A DNA stretch of 64,000 bases from JAFGVL01 sp964546015 (GTDB taxonomy: Bacteria; Bacteroidota; Bacteroidia; Bacteroidales; Paludibacteraceae), in NCBI GenBank assembly GCA_964546015.1, contig CAZJHO010000003.1, forward strand, positions 216,595 to 280,594. The letters are read 5' to 3'. The notes below the pieces were generated by a model. The model was not told the origin of the DNA and searched no databases. It saw nothing but the letters and a program-made list of their open reading frames with translations. Position 1 is the stretch's first letter. The number at the start of each line of letters is the position of its first letter. This document shows positions 56,563-63,773 of this stretch, piece after piece. Made by a program: the position numbers and the translations under genes.

Positions 56563-57213
56563 TTACAAACGGACACCCAATGTAAGTCCTGCCCATGTAT
56601 TTTTGTAACGCGGAGTTGATGAAGTACCGTTGCCATTGTTATTAAACAAATCCCATCCTATTCTTGCACCTACTACAAAGTAGCTGATGTTGACGTCAAC
56701 GCCGCCTGCCAGAGAGAATGTGTTTTTGCGGATGTTTTCATTTTTGAATTCTTCTTCCGTCACAACATCCGACATAGGATTCTCGAATTTGTCTTTTTGT
56801 TTCAATAGATAAGAGTATTGAGGTCCTACCAATATGGTTACATACTTAATTGGTTTAATTGCCAGGAATATAGGCACATCAATATAATTGGTGGTACGGG
56901 TAAAATTTACATCGCTGCCGAGCACATTACCTGAAGCCTTAAATCCTTTTTGGGAAAACAATACTTCCGGTTGAACGCCGAGAAATTTTCCGATAGGAAC
57001 GGATACGAACACGCCTCCTACGAAGCCTAATTTACCATCTGCACGATAGTCTTTATTTTCCGAATCGTACATATTCGAGTAATTTGCACCGGCTTTGACA
57101 CCTACATGAAAACGGTCACGCGTATCGTCATTATCGTAATTTTGTGCACTAAGGCTGCCTGCCATAAAAAGAACGGCTGTAACAGCAAAAATAATTTTTT
57201 TCATTTGTTTCAT
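56563..57213 (-). CDS. outer-membrane beta-barrel protein, PorT/OMP_b-brl_2 type
   Basis: 216 aa. A signal peptide (about 1-24; the true start may be the second Met, 9 bp downstream) ends 'S-L-S-A-Q'. Then alternating strands with 'F-H-V-G-V-K-A-G-A-N-Y-S-N-M' and 'G-G-V-F-V-S-V-P-I-G-K-F-L-G-V-Q-P-E-V-L' typical of small 8-stranded outer-membrane barrels of Bacteroidota, ending in '..W-A-G-L-T-L-G-V-R-L' with a C-terminal strand. Function unknown. Confidence 0.82.
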   Translation of the reverse strand: MKQMKKIIFAVTAVLFMAGSLSAQNYDNDDTRDRFHVGVKAGANYSNMYDSENKDYRADGKLGFVGGVFVSVPIGKFLGVQPEVLFSQKGFKASGNVLGSDVNFTRTTNYIDVPIFLAIKPIKYVTILVGPQYSYLLKQKDKFENPMSDVVTEEEFKNENIRKNTFSLAGGVDVNISYFVVGARIGWDLFNNNGNGTSSTPRYKNTWAGLTLGVRL

Positions 57214-57286
57214 TTGTTAAGTTGATAGTTTAATTCTAATTTGTTTGTGTTTTTTCAAGTTAAGATAATGTTAACCTAGTTGAAAA

Positions 57287-57739
57287 TTAATTGACATTTT
57301 TCTTTGTTAAATTAGCAAAAGCTTCACCTAATTTATCCATATCGTGGTTAAATTCTTTTTTAAAATTTGCCCAATTATTTAATCCTTCGTCTTTATAATC
57401 TTCCAATGTTTTTTTCATTTCATTGTTTTTTTGCTCCAGTTCTGCCAGCTTTTTTTCGTTTTTAGCTTTGATTTCCTTTTTTTCGTTTGCTATTTTCACT
57501 TTAAAATCGGCAATCTCTTTTTCAATCTTACTGATCCTTTCCGCAGCTTCCCGTTTGAATTGCTGTACGGAATCTTTTCGTGCCTGATCGAGCTCTTGAT
57601 TGGCTATTACCACATTTTCTTTGGCGGTTTGCACATTTTCTTTGGCATTTTCCACTTTTTTAGTCGATGATTGACAGCTTGTCAATATTGTTCCTCCCAT
57701 AAGCATTGTTACGCCGAGGATAAAAATTGTTTTTTTCAT
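57287..57739 (-). CDS. lipoprotein with coiled coil, sll1863-like stress protein
   Basis: 150 aa. Lipobox 'T-I-L-T-S-C' puts the lipidated Cys at about 21. A long charged coiled coil (about 28-115) leads to 'W-A-N-F-K-K-E-F-N-H-D-M-D-K-L', a C-terminal helical motif of sll1863-type stress-response proteins. Periplasmic, tethered to a membrane. Member of the local stress cluster. Confidence 0.7.
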   Translation of the reverse strand: MKKTIFILGVTMLMGGTILTSCQSSTKKVENAKENVQTAKENVVIANQELDQARKDSVQQFKREAAERISKIEKEIADFKVKIANEKKEIKAKNEKKLAELEQKNNEMKKTLEDYKDEGLNNWANFKKEFNHDMDKLGEAFANLTKKNVN

Positions 57740-57782
57740 TTTGATAATTTTTTATTGTTTTTATTTTTTGTGTTATTTTTTA

Positions 57783-57813
57783 TTGAGGGTATGACTTTGA
57801 ACCATACCCTCAA
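57783..57813. terminator. hairpin between csbD and the lipoprotein gene
   Basis: TTGAGGGTATG (57783-57793) pairs with CATACCCTCAA (57803-57813), an 11-bp perfect stem with a 9-nt loop, just downstream of the CsbD stop on the minus strand. T-tract on that strand is weak. Confidence 0.5.
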
Positions 57814-57865
57814 TTTCAGGTAAACCTGCAAAAACATATTACTATATTTACTCGTAACTACTTAT

Positions 57866-58051
57866 TTACAGTTCTCTCAAAATTTTGTCCAGTTCATTTT
57901 TCGTTTTACCGAGTTTGATTTGAAGTTTTCCAAGCATTTCTTCTTTTTTACCTTCGGCATACATCAAATCGTCGTCCGTTAAATCGGCAAATTTCATTTT
58001 AAGCTTGCCTTTTATTTCGTTCCAGTTTCCTTTTACTTGTGTTGTGTTCAT
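57866..58051 (-). CDS. csbD: CsbD family protein
   Basis: 61 aa, full-length CsbD: 'V-K-G-N-W-N-E-I-K-G-K-L-K' start, then 'D-L-T-D-D-D-L' and 'G-K-L-Q-I-K-L-G-K-T-K'. General-stress protein of unknown biochemistry, induced in many bacteria by membrane stress. Preceded by a -7 box and a paired TTACAYNATT site (58121-58151), so probably under the AraC-type regulator encoded at 59462. Confidence 0.9.
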   Translation of the reverse strand: MNTTQVKGNWNEIKGKLKMKFADLTDDDLMYAEGKKEEMLGKLQIKLGKTKNELDKILREL

Positions 58052-58090
58052 TTTGTTTTTAATTTTAAAATGGTGAATAATTTTACTTTA

Positions 58091-58151
58091 CAAAGGTGCA
58101 TCTATTTATTCTCGTAACTGTTACACCATTCTGTAAATAAGTTATATCATT
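58091..58151 (-). promoter_or_regulatory. csbD promoter with paired TTACAYNATT operator
   Basis: Minus-strand -7 box CACCTTTG (58091-58098), 22 bp, then TTACACCATT (58121-58130) and TTATATCATT (58142-58151), starts 21 bp apart. Same geometry as the sites at 58402-58462 and 59402-59462. Confidence 0.6.
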
Positions 58152-58178
58152 CACACATTTGTTAAACAGGTTTAACAA

Positions 58179-58301
58179 TCAATTTCCGCTTTCCCTGCCT
58201 TTATCTTTGCGTTTGGCGGCTTTTTGAGCCCGCTTCTCTTTCAGGTTTTTTACAGGCGCTTTTTTCCCTGATTTTTCTTTGCCTTCTTTTTCTTTTGACA
58301 T
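58179..58301 (-). CDS. small basic protein
   Basis: 40 aa: MSKEKEGKEKSGKKAPV.. ending '..R-K-D-K-G-R-E-S-G-N', very Lys/Arg-rich, no hydrophobic segment. Short but supported by its own promoter-operator unit (58402-58462) of the local regulon. Family not recognised; similar Lys-rich small proteins occur in Bacteroidota stress clusters. Confidence 0.5.
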   Translation of the reverse strand: MSKEKEGKEKSGKKAPVKNLKEKRAQKAAKRKDKGRESGN

Positions 58302-58401
58302 ACTATAAATTATTTATAAAGATTTCTGATTTCAATATTTCAAACGATTTAATATCAACTTAATACGCCGTTAGACTCTAATATTGCGGAGTTAACCGAT
58401 A

Positions 58402-58462
58402 CAAAGTTGCATTCTTTTTTTCCGGAAATCGTTACACAATTTCATAGAAGAATTACATCATT
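58402..58462 (-). promoter_or_regulatory. promoter with paired TTACAYNATT operator upstream of the 40-aa gene
   Basis: Minus-strand -7 box CAACTTTG (58402-58409), 22 bp, TTACACAATT (58432-58441) and TTACATCATT (58453-58462), starts 21 bp apart. It lies over the end of the cupin gene and drives the 40-aa gene. Confidence 0.6.
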
Positions 58463-58805
58463 CAACATACTCATAACCGCTTTTAATAACGGTCAGAATC
58501 ATTTTGAAACGCCCATTGGGTTTTATATAATTGGATTCGTGCGCCGGTATCACAATGGACTGACCTGTGAGCAACATGTGAGGCTGACCGCTGATTACTA
58601 TTTCCGCCTTACCTTCAATCACTTGTACGAAGGTGTCGAACGGTGTTGTTTTTTCGGTTAAGCTTTCTCCGCTGTCAACCGACATGACCGTAATATTCCC
58701 GGTTGTTTTTTTCAAAATGGTTTTAATAACCACTGAATTGGGAACATATTCTATTATTTCAACCGTAATATGTACTTTCGATTTTTCTATTTCTAAATTA
58801 TCCAT
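58458..58805 (-). CDS. cupin domain protein
   Basis: 115 aa small beta-barrel: 'P-F-D-T-F-V-Q-V-I-E-G-K-A-E-I' and 'G-Q-S-I-V-I-P-A-H-E-S-N' give the two cupin motifs, with few of the usual metal-binding His, so a sensor or binding role is likely. A paralogue lies at 61310-61639. Starts 21 bp after the outer-membrane gene, so co-transcribed with it from the promoter at 59402. Confidence 0.8.
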   Translation of the reverse strand: MDNLEIEKSKVHITVEIIEYVPNSVVIKTILKKTTGNITVMSVDSGESLTEKTTPFDTFVQVIEGKAEIVISGQPHMLLTGQSIVIPAHESNYIKPNGRFKMILTVIKSGYEYVE

Positions 58806-58826
58806 TTTGTTGTTGTTTATGAAAAT

Positions 58827-59363
58827 TTAATGAATGGCTATACCGATTGATGAAACCCCAGTCGATATATCAAGGAACACTCCAAGGCGTTTTGTTATAT
58901 GATATTCTGTTCCTAAATGTAGATCTAAGAACAAAGGGCTTGCCTTTTGGTAATAATTTCTATCGCCCTGATAGCCGCCGTCCCATGTTGTACTGACAAG
59001 TGCAAATCCTAATGAACCGGCAAGATAGAAGTCCCATTTTTGTCCGGCTCCTAATAATTGGTCAAGATAGTAGGAGGCTTTAATCCCCAAGGGAATTACC
59101 GTTTCGCGATAATTGTCGCCTTGGTATGAATACAATGTAATAAACGGTGCCAAGGTGAAATTTTTTGCTACATCCAGTTCATAGTTAATATGAAGAACGG
59201 GCAGCGTACGGTTTGTGTATCCGTAATATCCCGAATAGCCACCTATACCTAAGCCCATGTTTAAAGTTTTTCCGTATTTTTCGGCAAATATTGTTTGTTG
59301 GGCAGAGACCGGGGAAAGAATAATAGCTGAAAAAATCAGTGCAGTAATAATCATTTTTCTCAT
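58827..59363 (-). CDS. secreted, probable outer-membrane protein
   Basis: 178 aa with a signal peptide (1-21, '..S-P-V-S-A-Q'). The mature part has alternating strands with Tyr/Gly turns ('G-L-G-I-G-G-Y-S-G-Y-Y-G-Y') and ends in 'G-V-F-L-D-I-S-T-G-V-S-S-I-G-I', consistent with a small beta-barrel. Function unknown. First gene of a two-gene unit with a cupin gene. Confidence 0.65.
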   Translation of the reverse strand: MRKMIITALIFSAIILSPVSAQQTIFAEKYGKTLNMGLGIGGYSGYYGYTNRTLPVLHINYELDVAKNFTLAPFITLYSYQGDNYRETVIPLGIKASYYLDQLLGAGQKWDFYLAGSLGFALVSTTWDGGYQGDRNYYQKASPLFLDLHLGTEYHITKRLGVFLDISTGVSSIGIAIH

Positions 59364-59401
59364 AATTTTCTGTTTTTAGTTGTGTGTAAAATAGGAAAGT
59401 A

Positions 59402-59462
59402 CAAAGTTCCGTCTTTTAACCTTGGAAAGTATTACATAATTACAGAAAAGTATTACATCATT
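59402..59462 (-). promoter_or_regulatory. promoter with paired TTACAYNATT operator upstream of the outer-membrane gene
   Basis: Minus-strand -7 box GAACTTTG (59402-59409), 22 bp, TTACATAATT (59432-59441) and TTACATCATT (59453-59462), starts 21 bp apart. The upstream half-site touches the last codon of the AraC-type gene. Confidence 0.65.
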
Positions 59463-60022
59463 CACACATCTTCGAGTGTGTTGCGTCTTTTGTTTTTAAG
59501 TTTTTTGAAAAAGGTAGGTGTCAGCCCGGTAACTTTTTTAAATTGATTGGATAAATGCGCTACGCTACTGTAATTCAGTTTGTAGGAAATTTCGGTAAGG
59601 TTGAGTTCATCATACAGAAGCAACTCTTTGACACGCTCAATTTTGTGATTAATAATATAGTGCTCAACCGTAATACCCGTTACTTCCGAAAAAAGGTTAG
59701 CAAGGTAGGTGTAGTCGTAATTAAGTTTTTCGCTGAGGTAGTCGGAAAAATTGGTTTTGGGAAGTTCGTCGGCATAATGCACCATTTCCACGACTACATT
59801 TTTTATTTTTTCGATCAACATGGCTTTTTTGTCGTCCATCAACTCAAGTCCTGTTTTTAATAATCCGGCTTTCAATTGATTGCGTTGATCTTCGGTAATA
59901 TTCTCATAAACATCCACTTCACCTAAGTTCACCACTCCATAGTGCAGCCCAAGTTTATCCAGCTCCGCTTTTACCACCATTTTGCAGCGGACGCTTACCA
60001 TGTATTTAATATAAATTTTCAT
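59462..60022 (-). CDS. AraC family transcriptional regulator
   Basis: 186 aa from Met before 'K-I-Y-I-K-Y-M-V-S-V-R-C'; a longer 228-aa frame has an unlikely extension. Residues 1-60 resemble the small ferredoxin-like domain often fused to these regulators in Bacteroidota; residues about 85-180 are the double HTH of AraC/XylS: 'F-S-D-Y-L-S-E-K-L-N-Y-D-Y-T-Y-L-A-N-L-F' and 'L-T-E-I-S-Y-K-L-N-Y-S-S-V-A-H-L-S-N-Q-F-K-K'. AraC proteins bind direct repeats spaced by about two helical turns, matching the 21-bp paired sites around this gene, so it is the likely regulator of the local units. Confidence 0.85.
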   Translation of the reverse strand: MKIYIKYMVSVRCKMVVKAELDKLGLHYGVVNLGEVDVYENITEDQRNQLKAGLLKTGLELMDDKKAMLIEKIKNVVVEMVHYADELPKTNFSDYLSEKLNYDYTYLANLFSEVTGITVEHYIINHKIERVKELLLYDELNLTEISYKLNYSSVAHLSNQFKKVTGLTPTFFKKLKNKRRNTLEDV

Positions 60023-60217
60023 TATATTCCTTTGTATTATAACACTTTGGGTCGTGGTTAAGGGCTTATCGATATGTGATAGAAGGTTATATGATTCCAT
60101 TTTCCATGAATATTGTACTAAAATGTGCATATCCTGATGATCCGGCAAGGCAGAAGCATCATTTTTGATTTGGGCAAAATATATAAAATAAAATTGTGTA
60201 TTTTAATCTGGGAAATG

Positions 60218-60247
60218 TTACATAATTCCAAAAAAAGGTACATAATT
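60218..60247 (-). promoter_or_regulatory. fourth paired site, upstream of the AraC-type gene
   Basis: TTACATAATT (60218-60227) and GTACATAATT (60238-60247) are spaced 20 bp, one bp shorter than the other three copies, and the -7 box at the expected place is poor. The copy belongs to a duplicated segment (see the pseudogene entry). It may give weak autoregulation or be decayed. Confidence 0.4.
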
Positions 60248-60248
60248 C

Positions 60249-60383
60249 ACATATTTTCAAGTGTGCTGATTCAGGTACCGTTTGTAACGAACAGTTCTTC
60301 AATTGATCGTGTTGATCTCCGGTAATATTCTCATGAATATCAATTCCGCTAGTGTATATTAATATTTTATATTTTTGGAGCAA
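60249..60383 (-). pseudogene. remnant of a second, internally deleted AraC-type gene
   Basis: Minus-strand translation gives 'G-I-D-I-H-E-N-I-T-G-D-Q-H-D-Q-L-K', matching 'G-E-V-D-V-Y-E-N-I-T-E-D-Q-R-N-Q-L-K' of the intact gene; the DNA agrees at about 84% over 50 bp. The HTH part is missing. The 3' flank (60210-60265) also resembles that of the intact gene (59424-59480), so a whole copy was duplicated and then shortened. Confidence 0.65.
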
Positions 60384-60861
60384 ATAACCAACTCAAGTAC
60401 AACATATACTACAGAAGTAACTGATAACCAATATTCAAAGATAGTAATTTTTTCCCGGTTGTCATCAAAAAACGAAAACATCTGTGTTAAAAAGTATACT
60501 TAATACATTGTTGTACATTAACTGTTTCTTATATATTCTTACGAAACCGCCTATGAAACTCAATTCGTTTTCGATGCTTTGGTGAATTTGGTACAAAACA
60601 CAGAAAAGAGTAGTAATTAAAAACAGAAACAAGCATCTACCCCAATCCAGTAAAAGATGTTCTCCACATAAAAGTTACCCTTGCAACCGAATTGAGGGTA
60701 TATACTTTAAGCGGACAAATGTTGTAGAGTAAAAAAATACTTGTCTGTCTTTAAAATCATTAACTAAAGGAATATATACTAAGATTAATGGTATGGTTCA
60801 AAAGAAGCTGATTAAAGAATAGAATTATTGGCTTGCTGATCATATATAAAATTGTAAAAAA
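60384..60861. other. decayed region with an orphan T9SS sorting-domain fragment
   Basis: About 480 bp without an intact gene. A plus-strand fragment at 60626-60727 reads 'E-T-S-I-Y-P-N-P-V-K-D-V-L-H-I-K' and 'L-R-V-Y-T-L-S-G-Q-M-L', the hallmark of a T9SS type A C-terminal domain, without any protein in front. Just before it a frame ending 'Y-E-T-Q-F-V-F-D-A-L-V-N-L' may be the tail of another lost gene. Confidence 0.5.
60626..60727 (+). pseudogene. fragment of a T9SS-secreted protein (C-terminal sorting domain)
   Basis: 34 codons and a stop: 'I-Y-P-N-P-V-K-D-V-L-H-I' plus 'Y-T-L-S-G-Q-M-L', both conserved in type A sorting domains. No start codon or upstream domain survives. Confidence 0.6.
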
Positions 60862-61035
60862 ATGGTTGAAACAGTAGTAAAGAAAGTTATTGAAGATGAA
60901 AGTTTAAAAGATACTATTAGTAGAAATTTTATTGAAAATATAGAAATACAAGGAGGTTCGTTTGATTCATTTGTAAAAATAGCTAAAAAAACAAGTTTTA
61001 ACCTATACAACATTTATACTCTCAAAATAAATTAA
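60862..61035 (+). CDS. small ORF of unknown function
   Basis: 57 aa (MVETVVKKVIEDESLK..), helical, with an ATG after an A-rich tract. It ends 62 bp before the next small ORF. No family recognised. Could be a real small protein or a remnant. Confidence 0.35.
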   Translation: MVETVVKKVIEDESLKDTISRNFIENIEIQGGSFDSFVKIAKKTSFNLYNIYTLKIN

Positions 61036-61097
61036 AAAATAGTCCGCAAACCTTTGTCAACTCAGAAAATTTTCATAATTAAGGAGCAGCAAAACAC

Positions 61098-61235
61098 ATG
61101 ATGCAAAAAAGCGGGGAATTGATTTCGGATATATTAAGTGATGATTTTCAGACGGTAGGGACGGAAAGCTCGATAGAATTTAATCTTTCAATATTGAAGA
61201 TCAAGCATACCGTCAAGAAGAAACCTAAAGAATAA
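61098..61235 (+). CDS. small ORF with strong ribosome binding site
   Basis: 45 aa (MMQKSGELISDILSDDF.. to '..H-T-V-K-K-K-P-K-E'). An AAGGAG sequence lies 12 bp before the ATG, unusual in this AT-rich genome. Followed directly by two hairpins. Family unknown. Confidence 0.4.
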   Translation: MMQKSGELISDILSDDFQTVGTESSIEFNLSILKIKHTVKKKPKE

Positions 61236-61236
61236 C

Positions 61237-61300
61237 TTATCACAAATTGTGATAACCTAATGATGTGGTGATCCGACAAAACCCGCCATCATTAGGTTAT
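61237..61300. terminator. two adjacent hairpins between convergent small ORF and cupin gene
   Basis: TTATCACAAATTGTGATAA (61237-61255) is a perfect 19-nt palindrome. ATAACCTAATGATG (61252-61265) pairs over 14 bp with CATCATTAGGTTAT (61287-61300). They overlap by 4 nt, so they are mutually exclusive at the junction. The likely role is two-way termination. Confidence 0.6.
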
Positions 61301-61309
61301 AGGATATTC

Positions 61310-61639
61310 TTATCCCTTAATCATAGTAAGTAGCATCTTAAATCGTTCCACAGCATAGAGGGCATGGGAAATATTGGCTGGCATGATAACCGATTGATTA
61401 GCCTTTAGAATAAGAGGTTTCCCGTCTATCTTTATTTCTGCATCTCCTTCCAAGATTTGTACGAAAGCATCAAAAGGTGCAGTGTGTTCGCTTAATCCCT
61501 GCCCTTTATCAAAAGAGAAAAGAGTAATGTTACCAACTTCATTTTTAAGTATTTGCTTGCTGATTACTCCGCCTTCGGAATATCCAACCGATGCAGCCAT
61601 ATCCAATATAGCTGCTTTAGGAAAAGTTTCTTTCATCAT
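61310..61639 (-). CDS. cupin domain protein (paralogue of the gene at 58458)
   Basis: 109 aa. Shares 'P-F-D-A-F-V-Q-I-L-E-G-D-A-E-I' and 'A-N-Q-S-V-I-M-P-A-N-I-S-H-A' with the other cupin, including position of the barrel strands. A TATCTTTG -7 box is at 61666-61673. It does not carry the paired TTACAYNATT operator, so it is probably controlled differently. Function unknown; small-molecule sensing possible. Confidence 0.8.
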   Translation of the reverse strand: MMKETFPKAAILDMAASVGYSEGGVISKQILKNEVGNITLFSFDKGQGLSEHTAPFDAFVQILEGDAEIKIDGKPLILKANQSVIMPANISHALYAVERFKMLLTMIKG

Positions 61640-62090
61640 AATTACTTTAATATATAGATTTTATACAAAGATAAACAACTTATCTGAAATAACTTGCTAA
61701 GACAACACTTATAGTAATTAATGCTTTTTTGCCAGCTTCTTTTGCCGTAAACCACTCCCATGGGCAATCTTTCCATCGAACAATCTATTTTTTTTTCATT
61801 TCTATATGCAAAAATATTTACGGCTTCTTAACCTCTTTGAAAGTTTAAACCCTAAAGAATTTAATGCAAAAATCTTCCTGCTGCGCTACGCTTGAGAGTA
61901 TTTTTTCACAAAAACTTGCAAAGACTAAAACCTACACTTTCCTGCATATATCATATATGAAACGAAAACGACCGACCCGACGGAAAGACGCATATAAAAA
62001 AAGTAGGATTTACGAAAAGTAGGAAAAAAAGGTAATAAAACTCAACTCTCTCACCTCAAGAATCCGCATAAATCAAAAAAATCAGAATTC
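61640..62090. other. intergenic region, no gene seen
   Basis: 450 bp. It holds the cupin -7 box (61666-61673). I see no ORF with support, no repeats and no RNA gene. Confidence 0.4.
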
Positions 62091-62276
62091 ATGGAAGCAA
62101 CAAGTTTAAGCGAAGACGAGCAGGAAGCGTTTTTAGTGCGGTGCAATCACGGTTCGCACGACCTTTCAAGCGAAGATGCACACGACCTTCTTTCAGGGAC
62201 GATTTTCAGGGCAAATACTATTTCAAAATTACAACATAGAACCGGCTTCAAAGCAGCAATTGCTCATAAAACTTAA
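62091..62276 (+). CDS. doubtful small ORF
   Basis: 61 aa ('M-E-A-T-S-L-S-E-D-E-Q-E-A-F' .. 'A-I-A-H-K-T'). No recognised family, no clear ribosome binding site, and position in a decayed stretch. It may be a fragment of a lost gene. Confidence 0.2.
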   Translation: MEATSLSEDEQEAFLVRCNHGSHDLSSEDAHDLLSGTIFRANTISKLQHRTGFKAAIAHKT

Positions 62277-62300
62277 TTATTTCCTATTTTTTAAATAATA

Positions 62301-62336
62301 ATTATTTGCAAATAATAATATTTTGCATTAAATTTG
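62301..62336 (+). promoter_or_regulatory. promoter and palindromic operator of the Fur/PerR-type gene
   Basis: TTTG (62305-62308), 20 bp, TAAATTTG (62329-62336): consensus promoter. The perfect 16-bp palindrome ATTATTTGCAAATAAT (62301-62316) covers the -33 element, as expected for autorepression by a Fur-family protein. Confidence 0.65.
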
Positions 62337-62357
62337 TAAAATAAAAAAATACAAAGG

Positions 62358-62771
62358 ATGAATATAGGAAGCATTATAAAAGAAGCAGGATTAAAAGTAA
62401 CTCCACAACGCAGAATGGTTTATGATGTAATGCAAGAATTACAACATTGCCCTATAGATGAAATAATCGTAAGGGTTCAGAAACAAAATCCAGATATTAC
62501 CATATCGACCATTTATCGTATTTTGGATTCTTTTTGCGAAGCAGGATTATTATCACGAATTAATCATCCTAATGGGAAATATTATTTTGATATTACACCA
62601 TCGGAACATCATCATATATTCATTGATAAAGAAGTGATAGATTATAAGGACCCAGAATTAACGGAGTTGATAAAAAAACATTTAAAAGGAAAGTTATTTG
62701 AAACCTTAGATATTGAAAAAATATCTATACAAATAACCGCGAACAATAAAAAAAGATTACGAAAAAATTAA
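62358..62771 (+). CDS. Fur family regulator, PerR-like
   Basis: 137 aa. A winged helix (about 1-80) with 'T-P-Q-R-R-M-V-Y-D-V-M' and 'I-S-T-I-Y-R-I-L-D-S-F' is followed by a dimerisation domain with the metal motif 'S-E-H-H-H-I-F-I-D'. The two CxxC pairs of the structural zinc site usual in Fur/PerR are missing. It is likely a peroxide or metal sensor controlling itself and the peroxiredoxin downstream. Iron-type Fur is also possible. Confidence 0.85.
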   Translation: MNIGSIIKEAGLKVTPQRRMVYDVMQELQHCPIDEIIVRVQKQNPDITISTIYRILDSFCEAGLLSRINHPNGKYYFDITPSEHHHIFIDKEVIDYKDPELTELIKKHLKGKLFETLDIEKISIQITANNKKRLRKN

Positions 62772-62928
62772 CGACAAGTTCTTTTTCTGAATACTGCATG
62801 TAATATAAAAGAAGACTTTTCTTACGAGGAAAGTATCGTTGATGCACTTGCCGTCTTTTCGGACAAAACTCTAAAATAAATTAAAACAATAAAAATAAAT
62901 ATTATTAATCAATTAAAAATTTAGAAAA
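62772..62928 (+). other. spacer between the Fur-type and peroxiredoxin genes
   Basis: 157 bp. A frame without start reads '..E-E-S-I-V-D-A-L-A-V-F-S-D-K-T-L-K' to a stop, possibly a remnant of a lost gene. No clear promoter for the peroxiredoxin; it may be read through from the regulator. Confidence 0.35.
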
Positions 62929-63633
62929 ATGGAAAATCAAGTTTATCAAATGCCTCGCATAGGCGACGAAGCTCCAGAATTTAGAGTTGTAACAACTCAA
63001 GGTGAAATTAATTTCCCATCCGACTACAAAGGAAAATGGAAGATTCTTTTCAGCCATCCTGCCGATTTTACACCTGTATGTACATCGGAATTTATGACAT
63101 TTGCATCAATGAACAAGGACTTTGAAACACTTAATTGTCAACTTGTAGGTCTTTCTGTGGATGGTCTATATAGCCATATTGCATGGCTTCGTACCATCAA
63201 AGAGAAGATTGAATACAAAGGGATGAAAAATGTTGAAGTCACTTTTCCTTTGATTGAAGACATCACTATGGAAGTTTCAAAACGCTATGGCATGTTACAG
63301 CCGGGTGAAAGTTCGACAAAGGCTGTACGGGCTGTGTTCTTTATCGACCCAAAGAATATTATCCGTACAATCATCTATTATCCTTTATCTGTTGGCCGAA
63401 ACTTTGACGAGATTAAACGGGTATTGATCGCACTCCAAACTGCCGACAACTTTTCGGTTGCCCTTCCTGCTGATTGGCGCCCAGGTGATGATGTCATCGT
63501 ACCGACTGCCGGCTCATGTGGAGTAGCAAAATCGAGAATGGATGGAAAAGAGAGCGGAGTTATTTGTTATGATTGGTTCTTCTGCACAAAAAAACTTTCT
63601 AAAGAAGAGGTTGAAAGTAAATTAGGTAAATAA
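62929..63633 (+). CDS. peroxiredoxin, Prx6-type
   Basis: 234 aa thioredoxin-fold peroxidase. The peroxidatic Cys is in 'H-P-A-D-F-T-P-V-C-T-S-E-F' (about 45), and the Prx6-type C-terminal extension runs to the end with 'R-P-G-D-D-V-I-V-P' near 185. A Cys in 'A-G-S-C-G-V-A-K-S' (about 199) could be resolving, giving a 2-Cys mechanism. It reduces H2O2, organic peroxides or peroxynitrite in the cytoplasm. Downstream of the Fur/PerR-type gene and probably induced by peroxide. Confidence 0.92.
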   Translation: MENQVYQMPRIGDEAPEFRVVTTQGEINFPSDYKGKWKILFSHPADFTPVCTSEFMTFASMNKDFETLNCQLVGLSVDGLYSHIAWLRTIKEKIEYKGMKNVEVTFPLIEDITMEVSKRYGMLQPGESSTKAVRAVFFIDPKNIIRTIIYYPLSVGRNFDEIKRVLIALQTADNFSVALPADWRPGDDVIVPTAGSCGVAKSRMDGKESGVICYDWFFCTKKLSKEEVESKLGK

Positions 63634-63648
63634 ATTTCCGGTATTGTG

Positions 63649-63685
63649 AAAAGCTGTTTCATATAACCATGGGACAGCTTTTTTT
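63649..63685 (+). terminator. terminator of the peroxiredoxin gene
   Basis: AAAGCTGT (63650-63657) pairs with ACAGCTTT (from 63674), followed by a run of T. It lies 15 bp after the stop codon. Confidence 0.7.
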
Positions 63686-63736
63686 AGAAATAGTTAGAAA
63701 ATCCGTTTTCAAGTGAAGGATATATTTTGTTAGCGA

Positions 63737-63773
63737 AAAACGCACCATAACGGATAGAGTTATGGTGCGTTTT
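63737..63773. terminator. strong bidirectional terminator hairpin
   Basis: AAAACGCACCATAAC (63737-63751) pairs perfectly over 15 bp with GTTATGGTGCGTTTT (63759-63773). It probably ends a minus-strand gene beyond the window or backs up the peroxiredoxin terminator. Confidence 0.65.

Noticed and set aside
60023..60148. Longer start for the AraC-type regulator
   Set aside because: The extension has no family support; the Met at 60022 has an AAAGGA tract before it.
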